Assembly (NCBI GenBank): GCA_024509875.1
Contig: JAMPIV010021230.1
Coordinates: 251,501 to 315,500 of the forward strand
DNA: 64,000 bases
Direction: 5' to 3'
From: Oreohelix idahoensis
Taxonomy: Eukaryota > Mollusca > Gastropoda > Stylommatophora > Oreohelicidae
Shown: piece by piece, positions 17,541 through 27,338 of the stretch
Position numbering within the stretch: position 1 is the stretch's first letter
Layout: each line of letters starts with the position of its first letter
Translations under genes and position numbers: made by a program
Notes under the pieces: model-generated
The model's input: only the letters and a program-made list of their open reading frames with translations
The model's database searches: none
What the model was told of the DNA's origin: nothing

Positions 17541-18589
17541 AGGAGGTAATATTGTGGTGGTGTTAGGATGTGTTGTGTGTGTTTTGTGTGTGTGTGAGGA
17601 GTGTGTGTGTTTTGTGTGTGTGAAAAAGTTGAAGTTAAAATGTAAGTTTGGAGTGGGAGTTCAACAGGTTAAGTAGAATTGTGTATAGGTGTTATAGGTT
17701 GTGATGTGATGGGGTTAATCCAGGTGATAGTGTGGATTTAATAGGGGTTTGGCCCCACCCCCCCCCCTGTTCATGTATTTAGCATTGCGGGGTGGAGAGG
17801 TTGGTTGTGGGTATGGATGGGTAGATGTGGGTGTGCCACGTGTTGTTTGGTGGGAGTTGTAGCGTGGCGTTAAGGAGATGACTTGTGTAAATGGCTTTGG
17901 AGGTCCAGTTTCGTGAGTGACACCGGAAGTCCACCATGGGCAGTTTAGCCTATTAATGACGCAGTCACTTCTGTTGTTTCCCTATCATGCAGTATAGGCC
18001 AGTCCAACAAGACAAGGACCTTAATACTGTGTCCAGTAAATGATAGACTTAGAACTAAGAACAGGACAGAGGGTAGGTTTGGTATTGTATTAAAGCCACT
18101 CATGTCTGTTGTTTTTCTGTTGTCTAGTGTTCTACTTCTTTATTTCCTACGAGTGCCTGATAACATACCTTTATATTTGTTTCATATTAATAATCCGTGG
18201 GGTTTATTTTGCTTGGTACTCGCGGTCAAGTCCGACGTGGTCCGCTAACTAGAAAGCCTACTGTCACAGAACAGTTTCACGAGTGTGAATGATGATAGTG
18301 AGTGGAGTAAGGGTCGCTGATTTTGTCGACACTTGTTTAAGTGTAACTCAAGGATTGAGTTCGTGTCTGACTTTGTGTCAACATTGTGTGACTTGTGCGT
18401 GCGCTGGGAGAAAGCGTTTATTGAATAAAAGTCTGGGGTGATTGATATATTCTGTGTTTGGCAGCCGTGCGGTAAGCTCGTATTTTGTGAATGTAAATCC
18501 ATAGATAAGACTATGATAATTATGATGTGATAGGCCTAATCTACTTATTTCTTAATAGCGATGTTTTTCTCGCCTAGGGGCGTTCCTCA
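17541..18589. other. Unassigned DNA with a truncated SINE tail
   Basis: A GT-rich run continues to about 17625. At about 18095-18175 lies a copy of the 3' half of the SINE found at 44806-44975 (shared words gtctgttgtttttctgt, tctagtgttctacttc and acgagtgcctga, ending catacctttat). Its tRNA-like head is missing. Nothing else is recognised. Confidence 0.55.
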
Positions 18590-18810
18590 TAGCTGGCAGA
18601 CGCTGGAGCTGGGTTGGCCATGTCCTCAGAAGAGACCCCGATGCCATCACAAGAACAGCTATGCTTTGGATCCCTGAAGAAAAACGAAGGAGAGGCCGAC
18701 CAAAAACAACCTGGCGGAGGACTGTGGAGGCTGAGATGCAAAGAATGAACCAGAGTTGGGGCACTGTACTATATGTTCCTGTGAGAACAGGCTTGCAAGG
18801 TGGAAGCACA
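18590..18810 (+). pseudogene. 5'-truncated LINE, RT C-terminal fragment
   Basis: The translation gives a run like RRWSWVGHVLRRD, then AITRTA and RRRGRPKTTWRRTVEAEM. This is the conserved C-terminal block after the RT of RTE-like and related non-LTR elements. It closely resembles the 3' end of the minus-strand LINE at 39843-42245 (SWVGHVLRKDLDAITRTSV), so both probably belong to one family. Only about 70 codons survive, with no catalytic domain. Confidence 0.75.
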
Positions 18811-19889
18811 TTTTAACCTTAGGCTATTCTGAGTATCAATGTAAGGTGAGTTTGTTCAATGACCTATATTGGAATAAACAGGCGAGTAGTGTATTTTCAG
18901 AGGAAGAAAAAGCTGTCGATAAATTTATAATGGGGAGTGGTAAATTAGACTGGTAAAAAAGTGATTTATTCTGGTTGGACAGATCCAAATACTGAGCCTT
19001 GGTGTTGCGCGAAACGGATTTCGGCAAAGTTTTACAACCACGCACATAGAGACGTTTGATGTATTATTGATTGTGCAAATTTAAGTGTATGCCGCAAAAA
19101 GGAGCATTCTGTGTTGTACTGACTTCGTGAAATCCGTAGAGCAGTTGTTTGAACCAAACTGTAGTTAATGTTATTTTAACCTACAGGAACGTTAGCCGAC
19201 ATTTATTAAAGTTGCTTTAAATGGTATTTCTAAATTGTGTAACAGTCTAATAAATTGCTGCGGCGGGGAACTGTTCACAGGCGTTCGTTTTTTTTTTTTA
19301 AATAGCATGTGTGTTGATAAGGCACGCTACACCCAAATCATCATATATAGATTGTTTTTTAGGAGAATCTTGAGGTATAGTTTATTGCTTTTGACATACA
19401 GAAAGGTAAGTCAACGATCGCATTTGAGCAATCACCTTCCCTTAGCTAAAGCAGACAGAGTTGAATGCACTATCTTTTACCTATATTGCAAGTACGATGA
19501 CCAAAACAGACGAGCCCAATCTTCAGATAGTTCTACGAGGACTCGAGACGCCTATTGGGATAAGCAATCCCTAAGTCTGACAGGAACTTACCGCTTTTGG
19601 GCGATCTTGGGTAGAGTTGGATCAAACCCTATACTGAACGGCATCATTGAGGTAGAAATGGTTTGGGGCTTAATCGAGACGTTCTGGCGGCTTAGCCCTT
19701 GTTGAAGGAGTGCCAAAAAAACCAGGGATCCTGCTCCAACGTTTTCCAGCTTAATGAGTACCTCCAGAAAGAACGAGTATCATGGATGCCAAGATGAATG
19801 GCGAGGGACACCTGTCTCTGTGGACAAAAAAAAAAAAGGGATATAATCATCGTAAAACGCAATGTCAGGCAAGATATTAATAATAACCT
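18811..19889. other. Unassigned DNA upstream of the hAT remnant
   Basis: A 156-codon plus-strand frame at 19235-19705 has no recognisable domain and no support as a gene. The region may contain decayed N-terminal hAT sequence, but I could not identify a BED finger. Confidence 0.35.
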
Positions 19890-20239
19890 GAGATGCGTCG
19901 CCTGCAGAGTATTTATCGGGCGTTGTGCCAAGATGAAAAAAATTTCAACCTAAGATGTATATGAAAAGAACTTTTCAAAAGGCTGAAAAGTTTGTGCTCT
20001 ATGACAGGTCGCACAACTGGAAAATAAATCTATGATGAAGTGTTAAAATGCGTTTGACAGATAAGTTGCGGTTGGATTTGGTGGCCATTTGTATTGATAA
20101 TGCTTCAGCTGTGTGCGGAAAACAGCAGCATCAAGGAAGCAAGGATGGACAGTCTCAGAACAATAATATTCAATAATCAAGCAGCGCTGAAGGATCTTGC
20201 ATGTCCAGCTACGTGAAAGGAAGCTGGTTTGATGGGAAT
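19890..20239 (+). pseudogene. hAT transposase remnant, part 1 (before element B)
   Basis: Reading across several stops and shifts gives the motif series TTGK, IYDEVLKCV and ICIDNASAVCGK. These are the landmarks of the first catalytic region of hAT transposases of the type domesticated in GTF2IRD2 and related vertebrate genes (TTG.DIF..., TDGAPAM.GK). It stops exactly where the 5' LTR of element B begins. The continuation of the same protein is at 29734-30013. Confidence 0.5.
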
Positions 20240-22633
20240 TGTCGTGAAACATTCTAAATCCACATATATAAATTAAAAAGTAAATGTAAAGCCTAACGCA
20301 TTAATTCAATAAAAGGGAAAGAAGAATGATTAAAGACCCGTGCTTTCCAATAGCGTACGCCTGTGTTAATAGAACGTCATGCTAGTTGAACAAGAAACCC
20401 CCTTTTTATGCTCCGTCTGCATAAAACTACACACGTTCGAAAAATACAACTAGTACTGTGTTTCTTAGAAAACCTTGAGATACGCAAGCTGCTTAATGAC
20501 CTAGATTAATACTAGCATTAATTTCATTTTATACACTGCGTAATGAAAAGACAGATGGACTTAGGATGGAGAGAGAGAGATAGAGGGGGCTGAACGGAGG
20601 AACGCATACAACTCTAACACGCGTCTCGCGATATAAAATTAATGCCACCCCCAAGCGTAAGGCATGAAGCACTAACTTTTTTTCAAATAGACAGTGACAA
20701 AAAAACACTACCAATACGAGGGTTAGGTTTTAAAAACCTGTTTAATGCTTATTAATAAACATGACATTATACTGTTTTATGTCTGAAAGCCTGACAGAAC
20801 AGAAGACACCACATCGTATCGAAGTGAACGGGAGGTAGAAGAAAATGCATATTTGGAACGCAGCCACTTAGCTCCATAAAATTTATATATTTGGGTTCCT
20901 TAGGACTTGCTGACAAAGAATATGTTAAGTGTTACGCAAATAGTCTAGGAATTAACAAATTATAGCCAAAAGAAAATAGTGAGGTTGTCTGACAGCACCA
21001 AATCATTGCTCAGTGGCATGTTTTAAAACCACCATTTTACGGGAAATAGGCCAACAAGTTAAATCCTATTTGATTGGCTAGAAGTATATGTAAGGCGAAA
21101 CACGATTAGTCGGACTGCAAATACTATTTTTGGTTGTTAGGGGAAACGTAGGAAGGGTAAATTTTTTCAAAAGCTTTTGTAAACATGGTCCTATTGGCTA
21201 GACCATTTGATATAGTCAATTAGGAGCGTCTGTTCAGTGCCACATTTTAAAATAAACTTACTAAGAAACAGTGCGTTGAGATCCAGCTCATATTTTTCTA
21301 AATAAAAGCCTGGGACAGAGGCAGATCGAAATTGTGCCATAATTCATCGCCAGTCAACGTATTTGTTTATTATTTCCATGAATTGTGGTAAGATTGACAT
21401 ATTTGATATCTTTTAGATGAAAATTGAATGTGAATTGATAATTTATGTCTGTATATGTGTGTGGTTCAGTAGCAAACATGAGGCAAAGCCTAGATATTGC
21501 TCCAACCTGAACAAAACTTGTCGGAGAAAAGTATAACTGCATGGAATTGCCAAATCGTACACTGACACCTATCTTATTGACTAGAAGGAACTAATGCTGG
21601 AATTGCAGAGGCGTAGTAACCATTAAGGAGAAGAATACTGTGTGAATTTTTACATGAGAAGCTAACAGTTGGCCTACCGCGCTGAACTCAGTGTTTGTTA
21701 TGTATTGTGTTTCAGTGTGGAAATAGATTATAAATTAGTTCTGAAGTAGGAGGTACAACCTTCTTGTTTCAGGGACCGTGGTCCTAACTTATTGAAGCAG
21801 CACCTGGTCTGAGTTTTGCTGAATCCAGAGGCTGATAGCTTACTCCTTGGTCCAGATAGCGACCAGTGTTGGTTCTCAAGTATACGGTGAAGCAAGCGAG
21901 CAGAAGAGACTGTTTCCTGCCGCCCTCACAGAAGATAAGATTCTGTGGCCAGAGCAGCTCAATCTTATGTACCCCCCTCAAAAATTGACAGTATATTAAA
22001 TAAAGAGGGACAATTAATTGTTTCAAATGACAGGAACTGTGAACTTTTCCCAATACTATTTCCACCAGAAGCAAACACTTGAAGTCATGATGACAAACAA
22101 CCACCTAGCTTGAAAAAGCCAGTATTACCTCATAGTACTACATCACAACTTACACACATATGATAATAATAATAATATATGTCAATACAAAGATTCTATC
22201 TATAAATTGTGTACATATAACTTGTGATTACATTTGATTGTGATTCCTGGTTCACTTTGTAGTTGAATCAGGATATCTAATATTTGAAGGAATTAATACA
22301 TATATTTTTAAACTTTAAAACTTGACTCATTTAAGATAGTCTTATAAAGTGTATATGTATGTGAGTGTCACAGTGTTGTAAAGTGTTGTGGATTAAACTA
22401 AATTGTTTATCTGTCTGTTGTTGTTGTGACTTACACTTCATCATTTTCATAACCCTAGACATTCAACGTAGTCATCACAATATTCCAGAATAATTCTGAC
22501 TGAGGTATAAATGTGGTAGCAAGTAAGGTCATCTGTAATACACTACACTTATTAGATACAGATACCTTCACAGCTGATCTCAGTCAGTACACTAAGTCCC
22601 CTATAAATATTTATATCATCCCACTTTACCACA
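20240..22633 (+). repeat. 5' LTR of element B (2394 bp)
   Basis: Begins TGTCGTGAAACATTC and ends TTTACCACA; the outer dinucleotides are the canonical TG and CA. It is about four times longer than the LTR of element A. It contains no convincing gene, although 62- and 106-codon minus-strand frames are preserved in both LTRs simply because the LTRs are copies of one another. Confidence 0.92.
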
Positions 22634-22638
22634 TATAT

Positions 22639-22664
22639 TGGGGTCTCGCTCCGGGATTTGAACC
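22639..22664 (+). promoter_or_regulatory. Primer-binding site, resembles tRNA-Pro
   Basis: Five bases after the LTR the sequence is TGGGGTCTCGCTCCGGGA followed by TTTGAACC. It matches the complement of a tRNA-Pro 3' end (the TGGGGGCTCGTCCGGGAT type also used by many retroviruses) with one substitution and one inserted base, and extends through the T-loop. This primes minus-strand DNA synthesis. Confidence 0.7.
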
Positions 22665-22836
22665 TTCCCTATTATATATATTGGGAGTAATTCACTTCAG
22701 GGAATAATAAAAATTAAAAGGTATCCTGGGTGTGAAAATAAATAAGGTTGAGCTCTCAGTGCTGTGGTTGTCCTTAGATAATTAGTCATAGATAAAATTG
22801 TTTGGTTAAATATTTTTTACATTTACCTGTTAGAAA

Positions 22837-24142
22837 ATGGCGGCCCTGGCCAAATTTCGATCTGATGCTGTGCAGACTGCTAAAGAGTTAGGAATGGACG
22901 GGCAAGCTATGATTGTTCATGTCACTACTGAATGTGACAAATATATTGAACGAAAGATTAGAAAAAGAAGCTGAAAGATTAGAAAGAAAGGCTAAGAAGA
23001 AAGTTAGAGGCTGAGGCTGAAATTAAGAGGTTGCAGATTGAGGCTGACAAAGAGGCTAAAGCATTGGAGGCAGATAGGGAGATTCAAAAGGCTCCAATGA
23101 AGAGAAGAAGAAAGGGAAGAAAGCAGAAAGCAGAAGAGCAAGGAAAGAAGATTGCTGCAGAGAGGGAAGCAGAAAAGGAGGAGAATAGATTTTAAAGGGA
23201 GCACGAGTTACGACTAAGGGAGTTGGAATTTGAAGGCCATGCTCCTGAAAATGGTGCCAGTCCCTTTACCTCCGATGCTACTGCTAGTCAGGGAGCCTCA
23301 ACCTCAGCTATGAACTTTCATTTAGATCATTTTGTTGAGAAAGACGATGATATCGAGAGCTATCTAAATAGATATGAACTATTAGCTACCACGTATGGGT
23401 TAGAGAGAGAAAGGTGGAGCTTAAAGTTATCTCAAGGACTTCGTGGTGCAGCTTATGAAGTTTTTGCCAAAATGAGCAGAGATGATCAAGAAAATTATGA
23501 CATGCTAAAGCAGGCTCTTTTGTTAAGATATGAAAAGAATGGTGAATTTTATAGGAAAAAATTTAGGAATGCTAAACTACTGTCAGGTGAAACCTATCAC
23601 CAGTTCTCTGCACGGTTAGAGACATACTTGGAGAAATGGACTTCTCTGGGAAAACCCAAGATCTTAAGGAAATGATCCTTATAGAACAATTAAGAGAGTC
23701 CATGGCTCCAGACCTGAGAAAGTTTCTCATGGAACAAGGTGCAGAGAGACTGGGTGAGTTACTAAATGTAGCTGAAAGGTATCAAGCAGCTCAGGCAGAG
23801 GTATCAGGTAATAAAAAGAAACAGGTAGATAATTTTAAGGCACCACAGAACTTTAATAAATTTGATCCTAGAGATCATAACAAAGGTAAGCACCAGTTTG
23901 ATAGGCCACGGTATGACAATAAAAATAAAACCCCACAATTCGATGAAAGGAAATTTGATGAAAGAAAATCTTTCAACCAAGGAAGGAGGTGGTGTAAAAA
24001 TTGTAAGATGAACAATCATGACACTGACCATTGTAGAAGGAAACCTCCTCATTGTGCTGCTATGACATCTGGAAAGAAGGAAAAAAGGTCAAACCTGCGG
24101 AACTACAGGAACCATACCACCCCCCAGTGTGTGAAGATGTAA
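22837..24142 (+). pseudogene. Element B gag, broken
   Basis: The ATG at 22837 opens MAALAKFRSDAVQTAKELG, then a long Glu/Lys/Arg/Ala-rich coiled-coil segment (about 22940-23215) interrupted by several shifts and a stop near 23193. The capsid region (23223-23675) contains DIESYLNRYELLATTYGLE, FYRKKFRNAK and TYHQFSARLETYLEKW. A one-base break near 23660 moves the remainder to another register (23636-24142), which ends in a zinc knuckle C-x2-C-x4-H-x4-C (CKNCKMNNHDTDHC). Gag packages the RNA. The layout matches element A except that A has no obvious knuckle. Confidence 0.85.
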
Positions 24143-25797
24143 TCTGTAATGGTGCCACCATACGGTGCTTATATGATACAGGTCTAGATTATGATTCCGT
24201 TGTGAGTTCTCACCTGGTGCAGGCAGATCAATACACCACAGAAACAGTGGAGATTCAAACTGCAACCAAGGATGTAGCTACCATGACACTTCCCGTCGCC
24301 CGGATAAAGGTGAAAACGCGATATGTGGAAGGAATCATAAAAGCAGCAGTGATAAATGAGCCAATCTACCCTCTGATATTGGGGTGTAGATATGTCTTCT
24401 TGGGGAATCCCAAGAGACCTGTGATATTGGCAACAGTGCAGACCAGATCACAGTCTAAAAAGGAGGAGGATAATCCAATAAATACTCATCCAGATGAGAT
24501 GAGGAAGGCACAGGCGGAGGACAAAACACTCAAGCCGTGTTTCAAGAAGTTGCCCAAATCTCATACACCTCCAGGCAAGGGAGAATTTTATATGAAGAAC
24601 AAGCTGATTTATAGGAAGGCTGGATCTGAATCCAATGGTCACGGACAGCTGGTTCTTCCCACTTCATATAGGACTAAAGTGTTGGAACTAGGGCATGCGA
24701 TTCCCTTCAGTGGTCATATGGGGATCAGCGCAACAGGACAGCGTATAGCTTGTCACTATTTCTGGCCAGGGATAACTGAAGATATCAAACGATATGTAAA
24801 ATCCTGTCCAGAGTGCCAACGAGTAGCACCTAAGCATTGGACTGCACCAGCAACTCTGGGGGAAATGCCCATAGTGGGAACACCCTTTGAGAGAGTTGCC
24901 GTGGATCTTGTGGGACCTCTCACTCGAACTAAGAGAAGGAACAGCTACATTCTGACTCTGGTGGACACTTGTTCTATGTGGGGAGAGGCGGTAGCCCTGT
25001 CATCGATTGACTCTAAGCATGTGGCAGAGGCATTACTCACAATTTTCACAAGGTTAGGCTTTCCCAATCAAATCTTGACTGATAATGGCTCTCAGTTCAA
25101 GGGGAAACTAACAGAAGAAGTTTTCAGGATCTTCCAGGCCAAACACTTCCATTGTAGTGTGTACCATCCCCAAGGGAACGGCCAAGTGGAAAGATTTAAT
25201 GGCACGTTGATGTCGATCCTGAGAAAGTTGGCACACGAAAAACCAGATACATGGGACCAGTACCTTCACGCCGCCCTCTTTGCTTATCGGGAGGTACCCC
25301 ATAGTTCAACCGGTATGGCCCCGGCAACATTATTATTTGGAAGGCCAATAAAAGGTCCACTCGAAGCGCTGTTAAGAACGTGGACTGATGAAAAGGCAGA
25401 GGAAAATATTACATCCTCATACCAATATGTGAATGAGCTGACCACTCGTTTAAAAACTGGCTGGAAACTTGCCAATGAAAATTTGAGACAAGCCAGGAAG
25501 AAACATGCTGCCTATTATAACAGGAAAGCTAAAGACAGAGATTTGGCTGTGGGAGAGAAGGTACTGCTTCTTCTACCCGGTAGTCAGAATAAGTTACAAA
25601 TTGGATGGCAAGGTCCATATACAGTTCTAGAGAAGGTGTCTAGAACCAATTATAAGATAGATAAGAAGGGGAAAGAAAAAAATCTATCATGTGAATCTCC
25701 TGAAGAAATATTTGGAAAGAGAAAATCAGGAAGAGACACACTTGTTGACCTTGTCCATTGCAATGGAGATGAAAAAGGAACCACTTTCATCATTTGA
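24052..25797 (+). CDS. Element B protease and integrase
   Basis: 581 codons. The first methionine lies within the gag knuckle region, so the real protein is probably a gag-pol extension. Protease DTG is at 42-44. The integrase zinc finger is H215, H222, C252, C255. The catalytic core has D285 (VAVDLVGP), D344 (LTDNGSQF) and E380 (GQVERFNG), spacing DD-35-E. The C-terminal GPY/F module (WQGPYTVLEKV) sits at about 525-535. The last 40 residues are out of register: the normal integrase tail YHVNLLKKYLER is read in the next frame, after an A7 run at about 25678-25684. All catalytic residues are present. Confidence 0.93.
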   Translation: MCCYDIWKEGKKVKPAELQEPYHPPVCEDVICNGATIRCLYDTGLDYDSVVSSHLVQADQYTTETVEIQTATKDVATMTLPVARIKVKTRYVEGIIKAAVINEPIYPLILGCRYVFLGNPKRPVILATVQTRSQSKKEEDNPINTHPDEMRKAQAEDKTLKPCFKKLPKSHTPPGKGEFYMKNKLIYRKAGSESNGHGQLVLPTSYRTKVLELGHAIPFSGHMGISATGQRIACHYFWPGITEDIKRYVKSCPECQRVAPKHWTAPATLGEMPIVGTPFERVAVDLVGPLTRTKRRNSYILTLVDTCSMWGEAVALSSIDSKHVAEALLTIFTRLGFPNQILTDNGSQFKGKLTEEVFRIFQAKHFHCSVYHPQGNGQVERFNGTLMSILRKLAHEKPDTWDQYLHAALFAYREVPHSSTGMAPATLLFGRPIKGPLEALLRTWTDEKAEENITSSYQYVNELTTRLKTGWKLANENLRQARKKHAAYYNRKAKDRDLAVGEKVLLLLPGSQNKLQIGWQGPYTVLEKVSRTNYKIDKKGKEKNLSCESPEEIFGKRKSGRDTLVDLVHCNGDEKGTTFII

Positions 25798-27268
25798 ATA
25801 TCCATTACACCCCTGTGAGACAGCGGCACAGGTAAAAATCAGTACACATTTAACGAAAAATCAGAAAGAGAGAGTGCAACAGGTTCTAGATGATCATACA
25901 GAGGTGTTAACAGACCGACCGGGGCATACAAACTTATTGGAATATGATATGAAACTGATAGACCCCACACCTGTCTGTATGAAACCCTATTCGATTCCTT
26001 TTGCTAAGGAGAAAGCTTTGAAGGAAGAGATAGACTATTTGTTGAAGGAGGGAATAATTTCACACAGTGAATCTTCGTATAGTTCCAGTGTGGTACTCTT
26101 AAGGAAACCCTCTGGAGAACATAGACTCTGTATAGATTACAGGAGACTGAATGCTATCACAGAAGGACAGGTGGATCCATTGCCGGATACAAATCAGTTG
26201 TTTGCCAGGCTAAATAAAGCTAAATATTTCTCAAAAGTGGATCTGAGTAAAGGATACTATCAGATTCCAGTAAAGCCTGAGGTTAGACCATACCTAGCTT
26301 TTAGTACCTCAGAGGGACACTATGAGTTTAACAGATTGCCATTTGGATTGAAGAATGCGCCTAGTGTCTTCTCTAGAATGATGAGAAAATTGTTGGATCC
26401 TCTGAATAACCCATGCATCACAAATTTCATGGATGATATCCTTATAGCAACAGAAACATTTGAGGAACACATTGACTCTCTGAACATGCTGTTTAATCGA
26501 CTTAGAGAAGCGAATTTAACAGCCCGACCAACTAAATGTTGCGTTGGATGTAAAGAATTAGAATTCTTGGGACACACAGTTCATCAGGGAAACATGACCC
26601 CTGACCCCAAGAATTTAGAGAAACTAAAGAAAGCCCCGAGACCACAAACCAAGAAAGACGTGAGATCCTTTGTCTCATTATGTGGTTTCTACCAAAAGTA
26701 TATCAAAAACTTTAATTCCATATGTGCACCGTTAACTGATTTGACACGTAAAGGAAATCCAGATCGAATTACATGGACAGCACAATGTGAATTGGCCTAC
26801 CAGGAATTGAAGGAAAAGCTCACAAGCAAACCTATTTTGAAATTACCTGACTTAAGTCAAGAATTCATTGTAAGAACGGATGCCAGTAATATAGGGTTAG
26901 GTGCGACCCTGTTACAGAAATCAGATGCTTTGGATGGGGAATTAACCCCAGTGGCATATGCTAGCAGAAAATTGAATAAAGCTGAAACCAATTATTCAAC
27001 TAGCGAAAAAGAATGTCTTGCTGTAATATGGGCAATCAAGAAATTCAATATTTATCTGTATGGGAAGGCACTTAAATTGCAAACTGATCACAAACCCTTG
27101 TCGTTTCTAGCGCAGGCTAGGCATGAAAATTCGAGGTTACTCAGATGGTCCTTACTTTTGCAGCCATTTGAATTTAGCATAGAGTATATTTCTGGAAAAA
27201 CAAATCTGGGAGCGGATTTTTTAAGCCGCCATCCGTGTGATGAGAATCACCGTAAGCCCCAGAAATAA
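25691..27268 (+). CDS. Element B reverse transcriptase and RNase H
   Basis: 525 codons beginning inside the integrase tail motif, so the methionine at 25691 is probably not a true start. RT occupies about 85-265, with CIDYRRLN, FSKVDLSKGYYQIP (D184) and FGLKNAPSVF, and the catalytic FMDD at 246-249. The thumb/connection block includes FLGHTV and RSFVSLCGFYQKYI. RNase H begins at about 390, with D397 (VRTDAS), the E of SEKECLAVIW and the D of QTDHKPL. It overlaps the upstream frame by 107 bp in a +1 register, opposite in sense to the shift needed in element A. The gene ends only 70 bp before the 3' LTR. Confidence 0.94.
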   Translation: MNLLKKYLERENQEETHLLTLSIAMEMKKEPLSSFEYPLHPCETAAQVKISTHLTKNQKERVQQVLDDHTEVLTDRPGHTNLLEYDMKLIDPTPVCMKPYSIPFAKEKALKEEIDYLLKEGIISHSESSYSSSVVLLRKPSGEHRLCIDYRRLNAITEGQVDPLPDTNQLFARLNKAKYFSKVDLSKGYYQIPVKPEVRPYLAFSTSEGHYEFNRLPFGLKNAPSVFSRMMRKLLDPLNNPCITNFMDDILIATETFEEHIDSLNMLFNRLREANLTARPTKCCVGCKELEFLGHTVHQGNMTPDPKNLEKLKKAPRPQTKKDVRSFVSLCGFYQKYIKNFNSICAPLTDLTRKGNPDRITWTAQCELAYQELKEKLTSKPILKLPDLSQEFIVRTDASNIGLGATLLQKSDALDGELTPVAYASRKLNKAETNYSTSEKECLAVIWAIKKFNIYLYGKALKLQTDHKPLSFLAQARHENSRLLRWSLLLQPFEFSIEYISGKTNLGADFLSRHPCDENHRKPQK

Positions 27269-27327
27269 TAATAAATTTCTCTATGTGTATATAGAATTAT
27301 AGACTGACATATAACGTCTGTTTTAAG

Positions 27328-27338
27328 TGGGGAGAATT
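27328..27338 (+). promoter_or_regulatory. Polypurine tract of element B
   Basis: GTGGGGAGAATT lies directly before the TG of the 3' LTR, the expected place for the plus-strand primer. It is short and ends in two T, as in several gypsy elements. Confidence 0.6.

Noticed and set aside
17015..17676. Glycine-rich protein genes
   Set aside because: They are translations of poly-G sequence in several overlapping frames; the same applies to the frames at 34850-35229.
19235..19705. 156-codon plus-strand frame as a host gene or hAT N-terminus
   Set aside because: No motif found. The hAT landmarks appear only further downstream and in other frames.
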